A DNA stretch of 62,145 nt from Candidatus Accumulibacter contiguus (lineage in GTDB: Bacteria; Pseudomonadota; Gammaproteobacteria; Burkholderiales; Rhodocyclaceae), in assembly GCF_012940005.1 (NCBI RefSeq), contig NZ_SPMX01000042.1:1-62145 (forward strand), read 5' to 3'. This document shows, in pieces, positions 1 to 9,534 of the stretch (its first letter is position 1; each line of letters begins with the position of its first letter). The notes beneath the pieces are model-generated. The model made no database searches and was not told where the DNA came from. It saw only the letters and a program-made list of their open reading frames with translations. Both the position numbers and the translations under genes were made by a program.

Positions 1-2
1 TG

Positions 3-311
3 AAACTGCACCTCGAACCTGCATCGGTCGATGACCCGCAGGCTCCGGTGCGCGTCGCCTGGCGCTATTTCTCCAACCGACTCGACCAGTTGGACTACCC
101 CCGCGCACTTGCGCTGAATCTGCCCGTCGGCTCTGGCGAGGTCGAGAGTTCTCATCGCTACCTCGTGCAGGCCCGCCTCAAGCGCCCAGGGGCTTGGTGG
201 CGTGCGGACATGGCTCAAGCCATGATCAACCTGCGTGTCATGCGACATAACCAGCTGTGGGAAACCTATTGGGAAAAGCGCTGGGCGGAGCCTCTACGCA
301 GAGCGGCTTAA
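3..311 (+). CDS. Transposase, C-terminal part (cut by window edge)
   Basis: The reading frame is open from the window edge to the TAA at 309-311, so this is the last ~100 residues of a longer protein. It shows the ending typical of DDE transposases of the ISKra4/ISLre2-like type: a GSGEVES motif, then a basic stretch RLKRPGAWW and a leucine/arginine-rich helix. The GTG at 48 is only an internal codon; the frame continues upstream of it. A 21-base sequence 19 bp downstream (330-350) recurs inverted at 35605-35625 and is probably the terminal repeat of this element, so the insertion sequence would end at about 350. The family assignment is from motif resemblance only; that it is a transposase end is fairly sure. 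Confidence 0.7.
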   Translation, partial: KLHLEPASVDDPQAPVRVAWRYFSNRLDQLDYPRALALNLPVGSGEVESSHRYLVQARLKRPGAWWRADMAQAMINLRVMRHNQLWETYWEKRWAEPLRRAA

Positions 312-329
312 AACCGAGACTCCCCGTCC

Positions 330-350
330 AACACTTTCGTTCGCACCCTC
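330..350. repeat. Probable right terminal inverted repeat of the insertion sequence
   Basis: These 21 bases lie just after the transposase stop and occur again, exactly but inverted, at 35605-35625. A perfect 21-mer shared 35 kb apart next to a transposase end is best explained as an IS terminal repeat. From 351 to 587 I see no convincing gene; a short frame ending at 481 resembles nothing I know. Confidence 0.55.
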
Positions 351-587
351 AGGAGTGCGTCCCTGCCGGTACCGTCGATCTGATCGCCCGCTTGAAACAG
401 CAGGCGGCAGCCGGTGATGTGATCGCCGAAATCACGCTGAATTCGCTATTGTCCTCGCCATTGTATGCGCCCAGGAAATGACCAAGAAGGTTGGAGCCCG
501 AGAAGCATGCGCCCCCTTTGGCTGACCCGGGAATCACACCTTCAGGATCTCGACTCGGCACCCAGGCAGCGAATCGGGAGCCTGCGG

Positions 588-1148
588 CTACTGCCCTGCC
601 GATTGGCAAGCATCCGTCCGATCCTGCCCAACCCAGATCAGGCGGCTGATATCGAAACCGAGTTGTCGCGCTTTTACCAGTAACTGCTCGCGAACTTCGG
701 CGGGCAGTCGCCGCTCGCGCGACAGGATCCACAGGTAGTCACGGCTCGGGCCGACGACTAGCGACCAGAGGTAAGTGTGCTCATCCAGTGCGGCGATATG
801 GTAGCCGCCGTAGAAAGGGCCAAAGAACGACACCTGCAGCGAAGCGAGCGTCGGTTCGCCAATGAACCGTGCCTTGCCGATGGCTTCCTTCCAGGTACCT
901 TTTTCTGCGCTGTAGCCGCAATTGATCACTTCGACGCTGCCGTCGGGCTGCAGGCGGTACTGCGCCGAAACATCGCTGAGTCCGCGTTCGAAAGAGTGGT
1001 CGAGGCGGGCGATCTCGTACCACTTGCCGAGGTAGCGATCGAGCTGGAACGGGCTGACCGGGGTGATTCCTTGAGGAACACCGGTGCACGCCACGAGGAA
1101 CAGAAGCGAATGGAAAAACAGCAGGATACGAAGAAGGCACATGCTCAT
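588..1148 (-). CDS. blc: Outer membrane lipoprotein Blc, lipocalin
   Basis: This 186-residue protein is a bacterial lipocalin, a family that binds fatty acids or lysophospholipids at the outer membrane and is linked to membrane maintenance. It begins with a signal peptide ending in a lipobox (LFLVAC, Cys about residue 21), so it should be a lipoprotein. The lipocalin signature LGKWYEIARLDHSFERG follows at about residues 40-56, and the barrel strands end in the typical LWILSRERRLP segment. Length matches E. coli Blc (177). Its ATG is 3 bp behind the stop of the WGR gene at 1152-1424, so the two are probably cotranscribed. Confidence 0.92.
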   Translation of the reverse strand: MSMCLLRILLFFHSLLFLVACTGVPQGITPVSPFQLDRYLGKWYEIARLDHSFERGLSDVSAQYRLQPDGSVEVINCGYSAEKGTWKEAIGKARFIGEPTLASLQVSFFGPFYGGYHIAALDEHTYLWSLVVGPSRDYLWILSRERRLPAEVREQLLVKARQLGFDISRLIWVGQDRTDACQSAGQ

Positions 1149-1151
1149 TAC

Positions 1152-1424
1152 CTATGCAGGGGGTGACTCGTCGACGCGCTGGTAGCCGTGTTTCGCCCGC
1201 CGTGCCGCCATCATGGCCATCAGCTTTTCTCCGTTCGCGGGGCTGTCGACCGCAACGATTCGGACTCTCGATCGGCGATAACCGCCGTAATAGACGATGA
1301 CGGCGAGGCCGAACAGGTCACGGCCCAGCTCAAAGCAATAGAAGCGGCCATCGGGGCGTGTCCAGATTTCCATCGCGCTATCGTACCGGTTTTCAAGCTT
1401 GCATGAACACTTGAATACCGTCAT
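1152..1424 (-). CDS. WGR-domain protein
   Basis: A 90-residue protein made almost entirely of a WGR domain. The pattern RFYCFELGRDLFGLAVI, then a Gly/Arg turn and a closing helix KLMAMMAARRAKHGYQ, is the family layout. WGR domains are found in PARPs, MolR-like proteins and many stand-alone bacterial proteins; nucleic-acid binding is known for the PARP versions only. An internal ATG at 1371-1373 would give a 73-residue protein starting nearer the domain and cannot be excluded. The gene precedes blc by 3 bp and diverges from glgX. The 108 bp up to 1533 must hold both promoters; I see no clear boxes. Confidence 0.72.
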   Translation of the reverse strand: MTVFKCSCKLENRYDSAMEIWTRPDGRFYCFELGRDLFGLAVIVYYGGYRRSRVRIVAVDSPANGEKLMAMMAARRAKHGYQRVDESPPA

Positions 1425-1532
1425 CGCCGGCGTGCAAGCGCAGTTCGCGGCAGACTGCAGGTGCGATAAAATGCGCAGGAGTCAAAACCATTTGCCTACC
1501 ATGGCCTATCTTGTAAAACAGAAAGAACCCCC

Positions 1533-4500
1533 ATGTCTGAACCGCTGACGGCCGTCTGGCCTGGAAAATCCTATCCTTTGGGTGCCACCTGGGACGGCGC
1601 AGGAGTCAATTTCGCCTTGTTCTCCGAACACGCAGACAAGGTGGAGCTCTGCCTGTTCGACGCCAGCGGGCGGCTGGAACAACGGCGCATCGAACTCCCC
1701 GAGCAAACCGATCAAATCTGGCATGCCTATCTGCCCGAAGTCCGTCCCGGCCAGTTGTACGGCTACCGGGTACATGGTCCTTACCGACCCGGGCAGGGGC
1801 ACCGCTTCAACCCGCACAAGCTGTTGCTGGATCCCTACGCCAAAGCCATTGTTGGCGGAATCAAGTGGAGCGACGCCCAATTTGCTTACCGCATCGGCAA
1901 CGCACAGGAGGATTTGAGCTTCAGCCGCCGCGACAGTGCTGCCGGGATGCCCAGGTGTCAGGTGATCGATCCGGATTTTGACTGGGAGGGCGACCGCCAC
2001 CCCAATGTTCCCTGGCATCAAACCGTGATCTATGAGCTGCACATCAAGGGCTTCACCCAGCTGCATCCGCATGTTCCGCCCGAATTGCGCGGTACCTACG
2101 CCGGCCTGAGCGCGGGGCCGGTCATCGACCACCTCAAGCGCCTGGGGGTGACGGCGGTGGAGTTCCTGCCAATACAGACCTTCATCGACGACCGCCTTCT
2201 GCTGGAAAAGGGCCTGAAAAATTACTGGGGATACAATTCGATCGGCTATTTCGCCCCCGAGCCACGCTATTCCGCCAGCGGCGAGATCAACGAATTCAAG
2301 CACCTGGTCAAGACGCTGCACGCTGCCGGCATCGAGGTCATCATGGATGTGGTCTACAACCACACCGCCGAAGGCAACCACATGGGACCGACACTGTGTT
2401 TCCGTGGAATCGACAATGCTGCCTATTATCGGCTGGTCGCGGGCAATCCCCGTTACTACATGGATTACACCGGCTGCGGCAATACCCTGAACATGATGCA
2501 TCCGCGGGTATTGCAACTGATCATGGACAGCCTGCGCTACTGGGTGATCGAGATGCACGTCGATGGTTTTCGCTTCGACCTGGCGGCGGCGCTGGCGAGG
2601 GAACTGCACGAAGTCGATCAACTCGGCGCATTCATGGACATCATTCATCAGGATCCGGTCCTGTCGCAGGTGAAGCTGATCGCCGAGCCCTGGGACCTCG
2701 GCGAAGGCGGCTATCAGGTCGGCAACTTTCCGGTCGGCTGGACCGAGTGGAATGGCAGATACCGCGACGTGGTGCGCGATTACTGGCGGGGCGAGGGGGG
2801 ACTGATGGGTCAGTTGGCCCACCGGCTGACCGGTTCCAGCGATCTGTATCAGCACAGCGGCCGCCGGCCCTACGCCAGCATCAACTTCATTACCGCCCAT
2901 GACGGCTTTACGCTCTACGACCTGGTCAGTCATAACGACAAGCACAATGCCGCCAATGGCGAAGACAACCGCGATGGCGACTCGCATAACCGTAGCTGGA
3001 ACTGCGGCGTCGAAGGCGACACCGCCGACCCGGAAGTGCTGCGGCTGCGGGAGCGGCAGCGGCGCAACCTGCTGGCAACCCTATTGCTTTCACAAGGCGT
3101 ACCGATGCTGCTCGCCGGCGATGAAATGGGCCGGACGCAGCGCGGCAACAACAATGCCTATTGTCAGGACAATGAACTGAGCTGGGTGAACTGGGATCTG
3201 GCCTGGCTGCCCGCAAACCGTGAACTGTTCGAATTCACCCGCCGCCTGATCGATCTGCGCAAAGCCCATCCGGCGCTACGTCGGCGACATTTCTTCCAGG
3301 GGCAGCGCATCCGCGGCGCGGGCGTCCGGGACATCATCTGGCTGCATCCGACGGGCAGCGAGATCAGTGATGAGGACTGGGACCATCATTATGCCCGTTG
3401 CTTCGGCGTGTACCTGATCGGCGAGGCCCTGGAAGAACAGGACGAACGCGGCCAATGGGTCAAGGATGATGATTTTCTGCTGTTGCTCAACGGCCATTAT
3501 GAGGCGATCCGCTGCACGCTGCCGTGGAAGGGGAACAGTGAGCTGGTGCTGGATACCGCCCTGTCGGAGGGCGGAACCGGCCAGCCGTGCATGGACCAGT
3601 CCTATCTTGTGCAGGGCCGTTCGCTGGTGCTGCTGACGCAGCGGCGGCAGGCCGGCCAGGTGGCGGTGCCATTGTTGCGGCGGCGTTATTTCATGCCCGC
3701 TGGCGCACAGCTACTGGAAGGTGGCCGGATTCGGTTTCGCCTGTGGGCGCCGCTGGCGGAGCGGGTGGAAGTGTCGCTGGAAGAGCCGGGCGGCACCGTT
3801 CTTCTGCCGATGGAGGCGAGGGAAGCCGGCTGGTACGAATTGAGCACCGATCGGGCCAGGGCGGGCGATCTCTACCGGTACCGGATCGACGGCGTCGGAG
3901 AATTCCCGGATCCGGCTTCGCGTTACAACCCCCAGGGCGTACACGGTCCCAGCCAGTTGCTGGACCCCGGTCAGTTCGTCTGGAACGACTGCAACTGGCG
4001 GGGCCGGCCCTGGGAAGAGGCGGTCCTCTACGAACTGCACGTCGGTACCTTCACCCCGCAGGGCACCTTTGCAGCCGTTCGGGAACGGCTCGATTACCTG
4101 CGGGAACTGGGCGTGACCGCCATCCAGTTGCTGCCGGTCGCCGCTTTTGCCGGGGCACACAACTGGGGTTACGACGGCGTGTTGCCGTTTGCGCCCGCCG
4201 CCAGCTATGGCCATCCGGACGAACTGAAAGATCTGATTCAGACGGCTCACCACAAGGGAATGATGGTATTGCTGGACCTTGCCTGTCACTACTTCGGTCC
4301 CGAAGGCAATTATCTGCACCTTTACGCGCCGGCGTTCTTTGCGGCCGGCGCGACCGGTCTGGCCGGCCGCAGTATCGATGCGGCCAACCCGGTGGTGCGC
4401 GAGTTCATCATCCACAATGCGCTGTACTGGCTGGAAGAGTTCCACTTCGACGGCCTGCGCCTGAATGCGGCGCTGCTGCAGGAGCAGGCTGGGCAGTCGG

Positions 4501-5453
4501 AACTGTTGGAAGCGCTGGCTCGCGCCGTCCGCGAGGGACCTGGCAGAGACCGTCATTGCCACCTGCTGCTCGGTCATGATCGGCGCGCTGCGCGCTATGT
4601 CCATTGGCATGATCACAGCGCGCCACGCCGCTACGAAGCGGTCTGGAATGACGCCGCTCAGCAGGCCATGCAGGAGGTGCTGATCGGTGCTGGCGTGACC
4701 GCTGTCGATCGGCCGCTCGACCAGTTGGGCGCGTGTTTAAGCCGGGGGAGTACCGCTGGCGGGCCAGATTCCCTGCTGCCCAACGCTTTCGTGACCTTCC
4801 TGCAGGATCATTCCTGCATTGGCAGCCGCGCTCTGGGTGAGCGTCTCCACCAATTGGTGTCGCCGCGACCGCTGGGAGCCATGGTGGCGACCACTCTCCT
4901 GGCGCCGATGCCGCCGGCGCTGTTCATGGGCGAGGAGTTCGCCGCCGCACAGCCGTTCCTGTATTTTTGCGATTTCAACCCGGATCTGATCAAGAAGATC
5001 GCCATCAACCGGCGCAAGTCCTTTGCCCATCTTCCGGGATTTCGTACACCCAAAGCGCGGGCCCGCATTCCCGACCCCAACCATCCGGCCACCTTTGAGC
5101 GCTGCCAACTGGACTGGAACAGCGTGCATCACTCACCGCACGCGGACTGGCTGCATTTCTATCGCCGCCTGCTGGCGGTTCGCCACCGGGAAATCACTCC
5201 CCGCCTGGCGGGAATGCATGAGGAAGCGGTGCGGTTTACCCTGCCAGGCGAACGCGGACTATTGATCCGCTGGACGCTCGGAGACGACTCGATGCTGTCC
5301 CTGCTGGGCAATTACGGCGACCTTCCGCTAGCGGGACTGCATCGGCCCGAAGGCGTGGTTCTGTGGGCCGAACCCGGTGAAGCCGAGCATGCGCTCAAGC
5401 AGGGCCAATTGCCGCCATGGTCGGTGGTGTGGTTGCTGCGGGCTGCCGGCTGA
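1533..5453 (+). CDS. glgX: GlgX glycogen debranching enzyme fused to an inactive TreZ-like domain
   Basis: One 1306-residue frame holds two GH13 proteins in tandem. Residues 1 to about 715 are GlgX, which cleaves alpha-1,6 branches in glycogen: N-terminal CBM48-like domain ([17 protein letters not shown]), region I DVVYNH, nucleophile D349 in DGFRFD, acid E385 in IAEPWD, and D457 in TAHDGF, all intact. Residues about 725-1306 match malto-oligosyltrehalose trehalohydrolase (TreZ) along its length ([28 protein letters not shown]). In this half the catalytic positions are changed: N978 in DGLRLN instead of Asp, G1014 in LLLGHD instead of Glu, S1094 in QDHSCIG instead of Asp, and region I reads DLACHYF instead of DVVYNHF. 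GlgX activity is likely; trehalohydrolase activity is not. The second half may bind glucan or tune the first. No treY or treS is nearby. Confidence 0.93.
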   Translation: MSEPLTAVWPGKSYPLGATWDGAGVNFALFSEHADKVELCLFDASGRLEQRRIELPEQTDQIWHAYLPEVRPGQLYGYRVHGPYRPGQGHRFNPHKLLLDPYAKAIVGGIKWSDAQFAYRIGNAQEDLSFSRRDSAAGMPRCQVIDPDFDWEGDRHPNVPWHQTVIYELHIKGFTQLHPHVPPELRGTYAGLSAGPVIDHLKRLGVTAVEFLPIQTFIDDRLLLEKGLKNYWGYNSIGYFAPEPRYSASGEINEFKHLVKTLHAAGIEVIMDVVYNHTAEGNHMGPTLCFRGIDNAAYYRLVAGNPRYYMDYTGCGNTLNMMHPRVLQLIMDSLRYWVIEMHVDGFRFDLAAALARELHEVDQLGAFMDIIHQDPVLSQVKLIAEPWDLGEGGYQVGNFPVGWTEWNGRYRDVVRDYWRGEGGLMGQLAHRLTGSSDLYQHSGRRPYASINFITAHDGFTLYDLVSHNDKHNAANGEDNRDGDSHNRSWNCGVEGDTADPEVLRLRERQRRNLLATLLLSQGVPMLLAGDEMGRTQRGNNNAYCQDNELSWVNWDLAWLPANRELFEFTRRLIDLRKAHPALRRRHFFQGQRIRGAGVRDIIWLHPTGSEISDEDWDHHYARCFGVYLIGEALEEQDERGQWVKDDDFLLLLNGHYEAIRCTLPWKGNSELVLDTALSEGGTGQPCMDQSYLVQGRSLVLLTQRRQAGQVAVPLLRRRYFMPAGAQLLEGGRIRFRLWAPLAERVEVSLEEPGGTVLLPMEAREAGWYELSTDRARAGDLYRYRIDGVGEFPDPASRYNPQGVHGPSQLLDPGQFVWNDCNWRGRPWEEAVLYELHVGTFTPQGTFAAVRERLDYLRELGVTAIQLLPVAAFAGAHNWGYDGVLPFAPAASYGHPDELKDLIQTAHHKGMMVLLDLACHYFGPEGNYLHLYAPAFFAAGATGLAGRSIDAANPVVREFIIHNALYWLEEFHFDGLRLNAALLQEQAGQSELLEALARAVREGPGRDRHCHLLLGHDRRAARYVHWHDHSAPRRYEAVWNDAAQQAMQEVLIGAGVTAVDRPLDQLGACLSRGSTAGGPDSLLPNAFVTFLQDHSCIGSRALGERLHQLVSPRPLGAMVATTLLAPMPPALFMGEEFAAAQPFLYFCDFNPDLIKKIAINRRKSFAHLPGFRTPKARARIPDPNHPATFERCQLDWNSVHHSPHADWLHFYRRLLAVRHREITPRLAGMHEEAVRFTLPGERGLLIRWTLGDDSMLSLLGNYGDLPLAGLHRPEGVVLWAEPGEAEHALKQGQLPPWSVVWLLRAAG

Positions 5454-5455
5454 GG

Positions 5456-6250
5456 TCAATCGAGGTGCGGCAGAATGGTTCGGGCCTGTGCTTCGTCCAA
5501 CTGGTCGAGGCAGAGGTCCTTGCGGCGTCGCCGGATCGCCAGGATGCTCAACAGCGCAGGCAATAGTAGCGCCGCCGTTGCCGGCTCCGGCAGTGTTGCT
5601 GGCGGCGTAATCCGATAGTTGAAATCGTCCATCAACCAGCGTGTCTGTTCTGGCGGCACGATGCTGTTGGCGCTACTGAAGCGCAGGCGGGTCACAGCAC
5701 GCCAATCCACATCCAGCTGACGGTAACCGCCAGCGCTGAACGCAGCGTTAATGTGAAAGTCGCGTATGCGACTCACGAATCTCCCTCCCCCTCGCGGGGG
5801 AGGGGTCGGGGGGAGAGGGAAACGGTCATGACTTTCATGATCGGGGGTGCCTGGAAAAGTCATGACCGTTAGCGAGCCGGCTGGATCGTTACCGCGAAAT
5901 CCCTCGATCAGCAATTCGGTGGCGCTGCTCGAGTCCAGGTTGTTGTTCGACGTCCAGGTAGAAAAATGGGCGCCGAGGAAATCGAAGGCGCCGCCATCTG
6001 ACCGCCGCACCCAGGCCGGGCCGGCGTAGTTGGAAATCACCAAGGCACCTGAAGGCGAACCGTAGGCGTTGTTATAGTTGCCGGCGCCAGTGACGTTTTG
6101 GTAGTGGTCTGGTATGGTCCCTGCTGCGCTCCGACTCGGTCTCACAGGCCCTGTCGCTGGGAAATGTTTGCGGCGCGCTGGTCGCTGCCGGCGAAGGGGT
6201 GCTGCAGCATTTGCCCGACGCTGCAACAGTGCTTCGTAAGCACGCGGCAA
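5456..6250 (-). pseudogene. PEP-CTERM protein remnant interrupted by a hairpin element
   Basis: The frame ends in a clear PEP-CTERM sorting signal: LPEPATAALLLPALLSILAIRRRR, that is Pro-Glu-Pro, a membrane helix and an Arg cluster. The middle part (NYAGPAWVRRSDGGAFDFLGAHFSTW and the DFNY segment) is typical of the exported domain of these proteins. There is no signal peptide: the first ~45 residues are Arg/Pro/Ala-rich and look like translated non-coding DNA. The bases 5748-5869 are a copy of the interspersed hairpin element, read in frame and adding about 40 foreign residues. I read this as a decayed gene whose frame happens to stay open; a live but altered protein is less likely. Confidence 0.65.
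5748..5869 (-). repeat. Hairpin element copy A (inside PEP-CTERM remnant)
   Basis: Full copy of the ~125 bp element described in the findings, in minus orientation. On the plus strand it runs from TTAATGTGAAAGTCGC, through a C-rich/G-rich inverted repeat, to the paired ends ACGGTCATGACTTT and AAAGTCATGACCGT. It interrupts the coding sequence of the PEP-CTERM remnant without breaking the frame. Confidence 0.85.
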
Positions 6251-6252
6251 CT

Positions 6253-6289
6253 AACGGTCATAATTTTTCCCGGCACCCCGGATCATGAT
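6253..6289 (+). repeat. Degenerate half copy of the hairpin element (copy H)
   Basis: The bases AACGGTCATAATTTTTCC and the following GGCACCCCGGATCATGAT match the left arm of the hairpin element with a few changes (GTCATGAC has become GTCATAAT). The rest of the element is missing. It lies exactly between the truncated end of the GntR remnant and the start of the PEP-CTERM remnant, so it may mark a rearrangement point. Confidence 0.6.
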
Positions 6290-6770
6290 AATCCAGCTTG
6301 GGCTCGTGAGAGAGGGATACCGTCGCCGAGTCGCAGCCGGATCAAACGCAAGAAAGGCGCCGCAGACGGCCGGCCAAACATCGAGGAGATGCTGCGGTTG
6401 CTGAGAACGGCGCGCTCCAGCAGGCGCGTCGATGCGACCATGCCCAATTCCCGCATTTCCTCGGTAAACCCTTTCAGGCGGCCGAGTTGGGGCGTCAGGC
6501 ACGGCGGCGACTTTGCTGCCACCCGGCACGGCCCAGGGTTTCGATGTAACGGCGGGCGCACAACTCATCGTAGGCCCGGCGCACGGTCGCCCGGCTCAAG
6601 CCCAAGCTTTCGGCCAGCACCCGCTCGGAGGGCAGACTCTGACCATCGGCGATCGCTCCGCACTCGATCTGCTCGGCTAGTTTCCGGTAAAGCTGCTGGT
6701 AGCTCGGCTCGGCCAAAGCCCGATCCGGGGCCACCCGGACGATCAGTGAATCAAGACATATTTCGCTCAT
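6283..6770 (-). pseudogene. GntR-family regulator, frameshifted and truncated
   Basis: The first 91 residues from the ATG at 6768-6770 are a GntR winged-helix domain (YQQLYRKLAEQIECGAI, LPSERVLAESLGLSRATVRR). That frame stops at 6495. The next minus frame continues the protein with a UTRA ligand domain (LGRLKGFTEEMRELGMVAST, LRLIRLRLGDGIPLS). The frame change is needed near 6525-6545. The UTRA domain is cut short at 6283 by the degenerate hairpin element. Full GntR/UTRA proteins have about 240 residues; here only about 160 are left in two frames. The DNA-binding half alone could still be made. Confidence 0.7.
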
Positions 6771-6929
6771 GTCTGTTGTGCGCTGGCAGACTAGAATTCT
6801 GGCATGAGAGAACATAGAAGACAAAAGGAGAAAACTACCAAAATACCCCGACCCTGGCTGGCCCTTTTGATCATTCTGTTGGTGACGGGCGGCGCGCGCT
6901 TGGCGCACGCCGCGTCCGGGACAAGGGGA

Positions 6930-7643
6930 TCAGCTCCTGCGCCGGCGAGCGACACCCAGACCGACTAGACCCAGGCTCAGCAAAGCGAGCGAGGCCGGCT
7001 CGGGGACTTCCTGCTGCGAGAAGCGCTGTTCGAAACCTTGCAGACTGGCCGTCTCGTCGATTCCTGTCGCCCAGACCAGGATGTTCTTGGTTACCCAGAT
7101 CGATTGCATAGGCGTGAAATTCGCCACATCGGTCAGGTTGGAGATCAATCCAGTGCCATCGAGCCAACTGAATTCGACTTCCTTGACGCCGAGATCATCC
7201 AGGCCCGCTGCCGTACCGATGGTTTCCCGGATGTAGAAACCGTTGTCCCCCAGATTGGTGACAAAGCCATCGGTCAAGATCAGCGAATTGTCCTTGATCA
7301 ACTTGCCTGGATCGAGCACCGAAATGCGAAACCCGAAGCTAGTATCGAGATAGGCGTAAAGGCCATCGCCGGTTACGTTGAACTCGCCATTCAGCACGCT
7401 GAAATGCAAACCAGGACCGGGGTCCATGCCGCCATCGTTGAGAGGCGTGACGTCGATGTTGTCGGCGTTGAAGGTCCTGCCGTCGCTGGCGCCGTAGAAG
7501 TTCAGGGCCCAGTGATCAAACACCTTGTCACCAGCGGTAATACTGGCACCGCCAAGCAGGCTGGATAGCGGGATGGCGTGCGCGGCACCGGCTGAGGCCA
7601 GTACCAGGGCAAGAGCTGTGAGGTTTCGCATCAAGGATTTCAT
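6930..7643 (-). CDS. PEP-CTERM sorting domain exported protein
   Basis: A 237-residue exported protein. It has a signal peptide (MKSLMRNLTALALVLASAGAAHA), a beta-rich central domain of unknown function, and a C-terminal PEP-CTERM signal with VPEPASLALLSLGLVGLG and RRRRS. Such proteins are handled by an exosortase (EpsH/XrtA type), which cleaves near the PEP motif; none lies in this window. I prefer the ATG at 7641-7643 to the one at 7661 because the AAAGGAA just upstream of it works as a ribosome site. It is followed by other exported proteins in the same direction. Confidence 0.83.
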   Translation of the reverse strand: MKSLMRNLTALALVLASAGAAHAIPLSSLLGGASITAGDKVFDHWALNFYGASDGRTFNADNIDVTPLNDGGMDPGPGLHFSVLNGEFNVTGDGLYAYLDTSFGFRISVLDPGKLIKDNSLILTDGFVTNLGDNGFYIRETIGTAAGLDDLGVKEVEFSWLDGTGLISNLTDVANFTPMQSIWVTKNILVWATGIDETASLQGFEQRFSQQEVPEPASLALLSLGLVGLGVARRRRS

Positions 7644-7716
7644 GAGGGAAGTTCCTTTCATTCAAATGGGCGAGATAGCAATCGCCCCTGGCAGGGCCGG
7701 GGGCTGGTATTCATCA

Positions 7717-9507
7717 TTAGTTGATGGCGCAATTGGCCCGCGTGCACCTGGGAATGCAGAATTTGACGTCGGCAGGGTCGATTCTGCCGTCGCCATTGGC
7801 GTCGCGCGGGTCGCCGGGCAGCGGGGTCTGGCCGCGAGCCTTGCTGATCAGCGACAGGTCAAGCGAGTCGATATCGCCATCACGATCCACGTCGCAGACG
7901 CCATCCGAGGTGTTCAGAGTAAGGTCGAAGAGGATCGGCGAAGCGCCGTCGGTGTTGGCGTTGAGCCGCACCTGTACCTGGATGAAGCGGCCGCTCACAC
8001 CCGGGTTCGCCCCATTCACCACCGGCTGGTAGGCCAGGTTGGGCAGAATGGCCTGGTTGTTGTCGGCTCGCACGCTGACCTGCACGCTGGCACCCGTTGG
8101 CACCTGCTCGGTCCAGCTCACCTTGCTCCAGGCCTGGCCGCTGACACCGCTATCCTTGATCACCGTCCAGGTACCAGTGGGACTGGTGATGTTGCGCGCG
8201 GCGAAACCGGTTGCGTCGCTGTAAGTGTAGGGGTCGAAGCCGACCGGGAAGACGCCCAGCGGAGCGCAATCGCTGCCGCGGTACTTGGATACGCTGTTGG
8301 TGAGGCGGTTGATCTGCCAGACATTGTTGTCCGAGTCCACGATCACGCCACGGGTCTCCGTGGAGGATTGGCTCGCACCGGAGCACAACTCCGCGCCGGC
8401 CGGGCTGTATTTCTTGACCCCGCCACCACTGTAAAAGCCCGTCCAGATATTGCCGGAACCATCGACCGAGATACCGGTGGACGCGAAGCCTTTGGACCCG
8501 CCGGGTGTGGTGAAGGTATTGGGGCCTGGCGTGAATTCACGGAAACCGAATCCGCTCAGCGATCCCAGGTAGACCTTGCCGTTGCCCAGGGCGATGCCGT
8601 AGTTCTGGCTGCTGTCATCGAAGAAGCTGACGGAAGCGGGGTTGCTGGTATCCAGTCTGCCCAGCCTGCCACTCAGCGAGGCGCTCCACAGGATGCCGGC
8701 TCCGTCCACCAGACAGCCGTAGGGATTCCAGGGAACGGAGTGTGGTCCGCTCAGAATGACCCCGTCGGATGCCCGGATCTTGTAGAAATGTCCCGAGTTG
8801 TACATCCCGGCCCACAGATTGCCGTCGGTACCAATGCAGAGCGCCCGCCCCAGTTGGCCGGCTTCTGCGGCGGGGAAAGTCGTCACCCACGCCACCCTCT
8901 CGTCGCGGCTCTCGCAAGTGCCCGGCGGGATGGCACAGTCGAAGTGCCCGTTGCTGTTGTCATCGACGACATCCTTGGTTTCGCTGGAACTGATACTGCC
9001 GCTGATGTCACCATCCGTGGAGGTTTCGGCCGTGGTGTTGGCGTTGCGGTCAATGAAGCCCTCGGCCAGCACCTTCATCAGCGAGGGTCTGCCGCCATCG
9101 AAATGCCGGTTGAGGATGTAGGCGTTGCCGTTGATGTCCACCGCCGAACGGGACGGTGCCGGACCACTGAAGGCGGTGTGATTGGCGAATGGGCCGCTGC
9201 CGAAGAAGGTTCGGTAGCGAGCCAGTTCTTTGCCCGTTGTCGTATCGATCTTGGACAGGGTGTCCTCGCCGGCGTTGGCGACCCACAGGACCGGGAAGGT
9301 GGTACCGACGGAACTGAGCTGCAACTGGTCGTTGTTCGGTGTGTCGTGGTTGACCCCCGAAAGCACACCCTGGTCGAATTGCGCGTCGAGCGTATAGACG
9401 GTGGTGCCAGCCAGCGCGATCGGCACCCAGCACGATGCGGCGAGGGCTGCAGCCAGGCGAGTCAGGGTCAGATTGGACATGCTGCAATTGCTGGTACGAT
9501 TTTTCAT
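7717..9507 (-). CDS. Exported beta-propeller protein with C-terminal dockerin-like domain
   Basis: This 596-residue protein starts with a signal peptide ending near IALAG. Residues about 70-430 form repeated blades of the NHL/streptogramin-lyase type (VLWVANAGEDTLSKIDTTTG, LWAGMYNSGHFYKIRASDG, NIWTGFYSGGGVKKYSPAG). A beta-sandwich-like region follows (about 440-530). The last 62 residues hold two calcium-loop repeats, DVDRDGDIDSLDL and DANGDGRIDPADV, spaced as in a type I dockerin. The ligand is unknown. GGGGAT precedes the ATG at 9507 by 8 bases. An opposite-strand frame of 909 codons over this gene is a shadow. Confidence 0.8.
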   Translation of the reverse strand: MKNRTSNCSMSNLTLTRLAAALAASCWVPIALAGTTVYTLDAQFDQGVLSGVNHDTPNNDQLQLSSVGTTFPVLWVANAGEDTLSKIDTTTGKELARYRTFFGSGPFANHTAFSGPAPSRSAVDINGNAYILNRHFDGGRPSLMKVLAEGFIDRNANTTAETSTDGDISGSISSSETKDVVDDNSNGHFDCAIPPGTCESRDERVAWVTTFPAAEAGQLGRALCIGTDGNLWAGMYNSGHFYKIRASDGVILSGPHSVPWNPYGCLVDGAGILWSASLSGRLGRLDTSNPASVSFFDDSSQNYGIALGNGKVYLGSLSGFGFREFTPGPNTFTTPGGSKGFASTGISVDGSGNIWTGFYSGGGVKKYSPAGAELCSGASQSSTETRGVIVDSDNNVWQINRLTNSVSKYRGSDCAPLGVFPVGFDPYTYSDATGFAARNITSPTGTWTVIKDSGVSGQAWSKVSWTEQVPTGASVQVSVRADNNQAILPNLAYQPVVNGANPGVSGRFIQVQVRLNANTDGASPILFDLTLNTSDGVCDVDRDGDIDSLDLSLISKARGQTPLPGDPRDANGDGRIDPADVKFCIPRCTRANCAIN

Positions 9508-9534
9508 GTTGATCCCCTTGTAAGCGTTCTTGGG

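Noticed and set aside
1506-2987. A minus-strand frame of 493 codons over glgX
   Set aside because: Shadow of glgX; no recognisable protein and no ribosome site.
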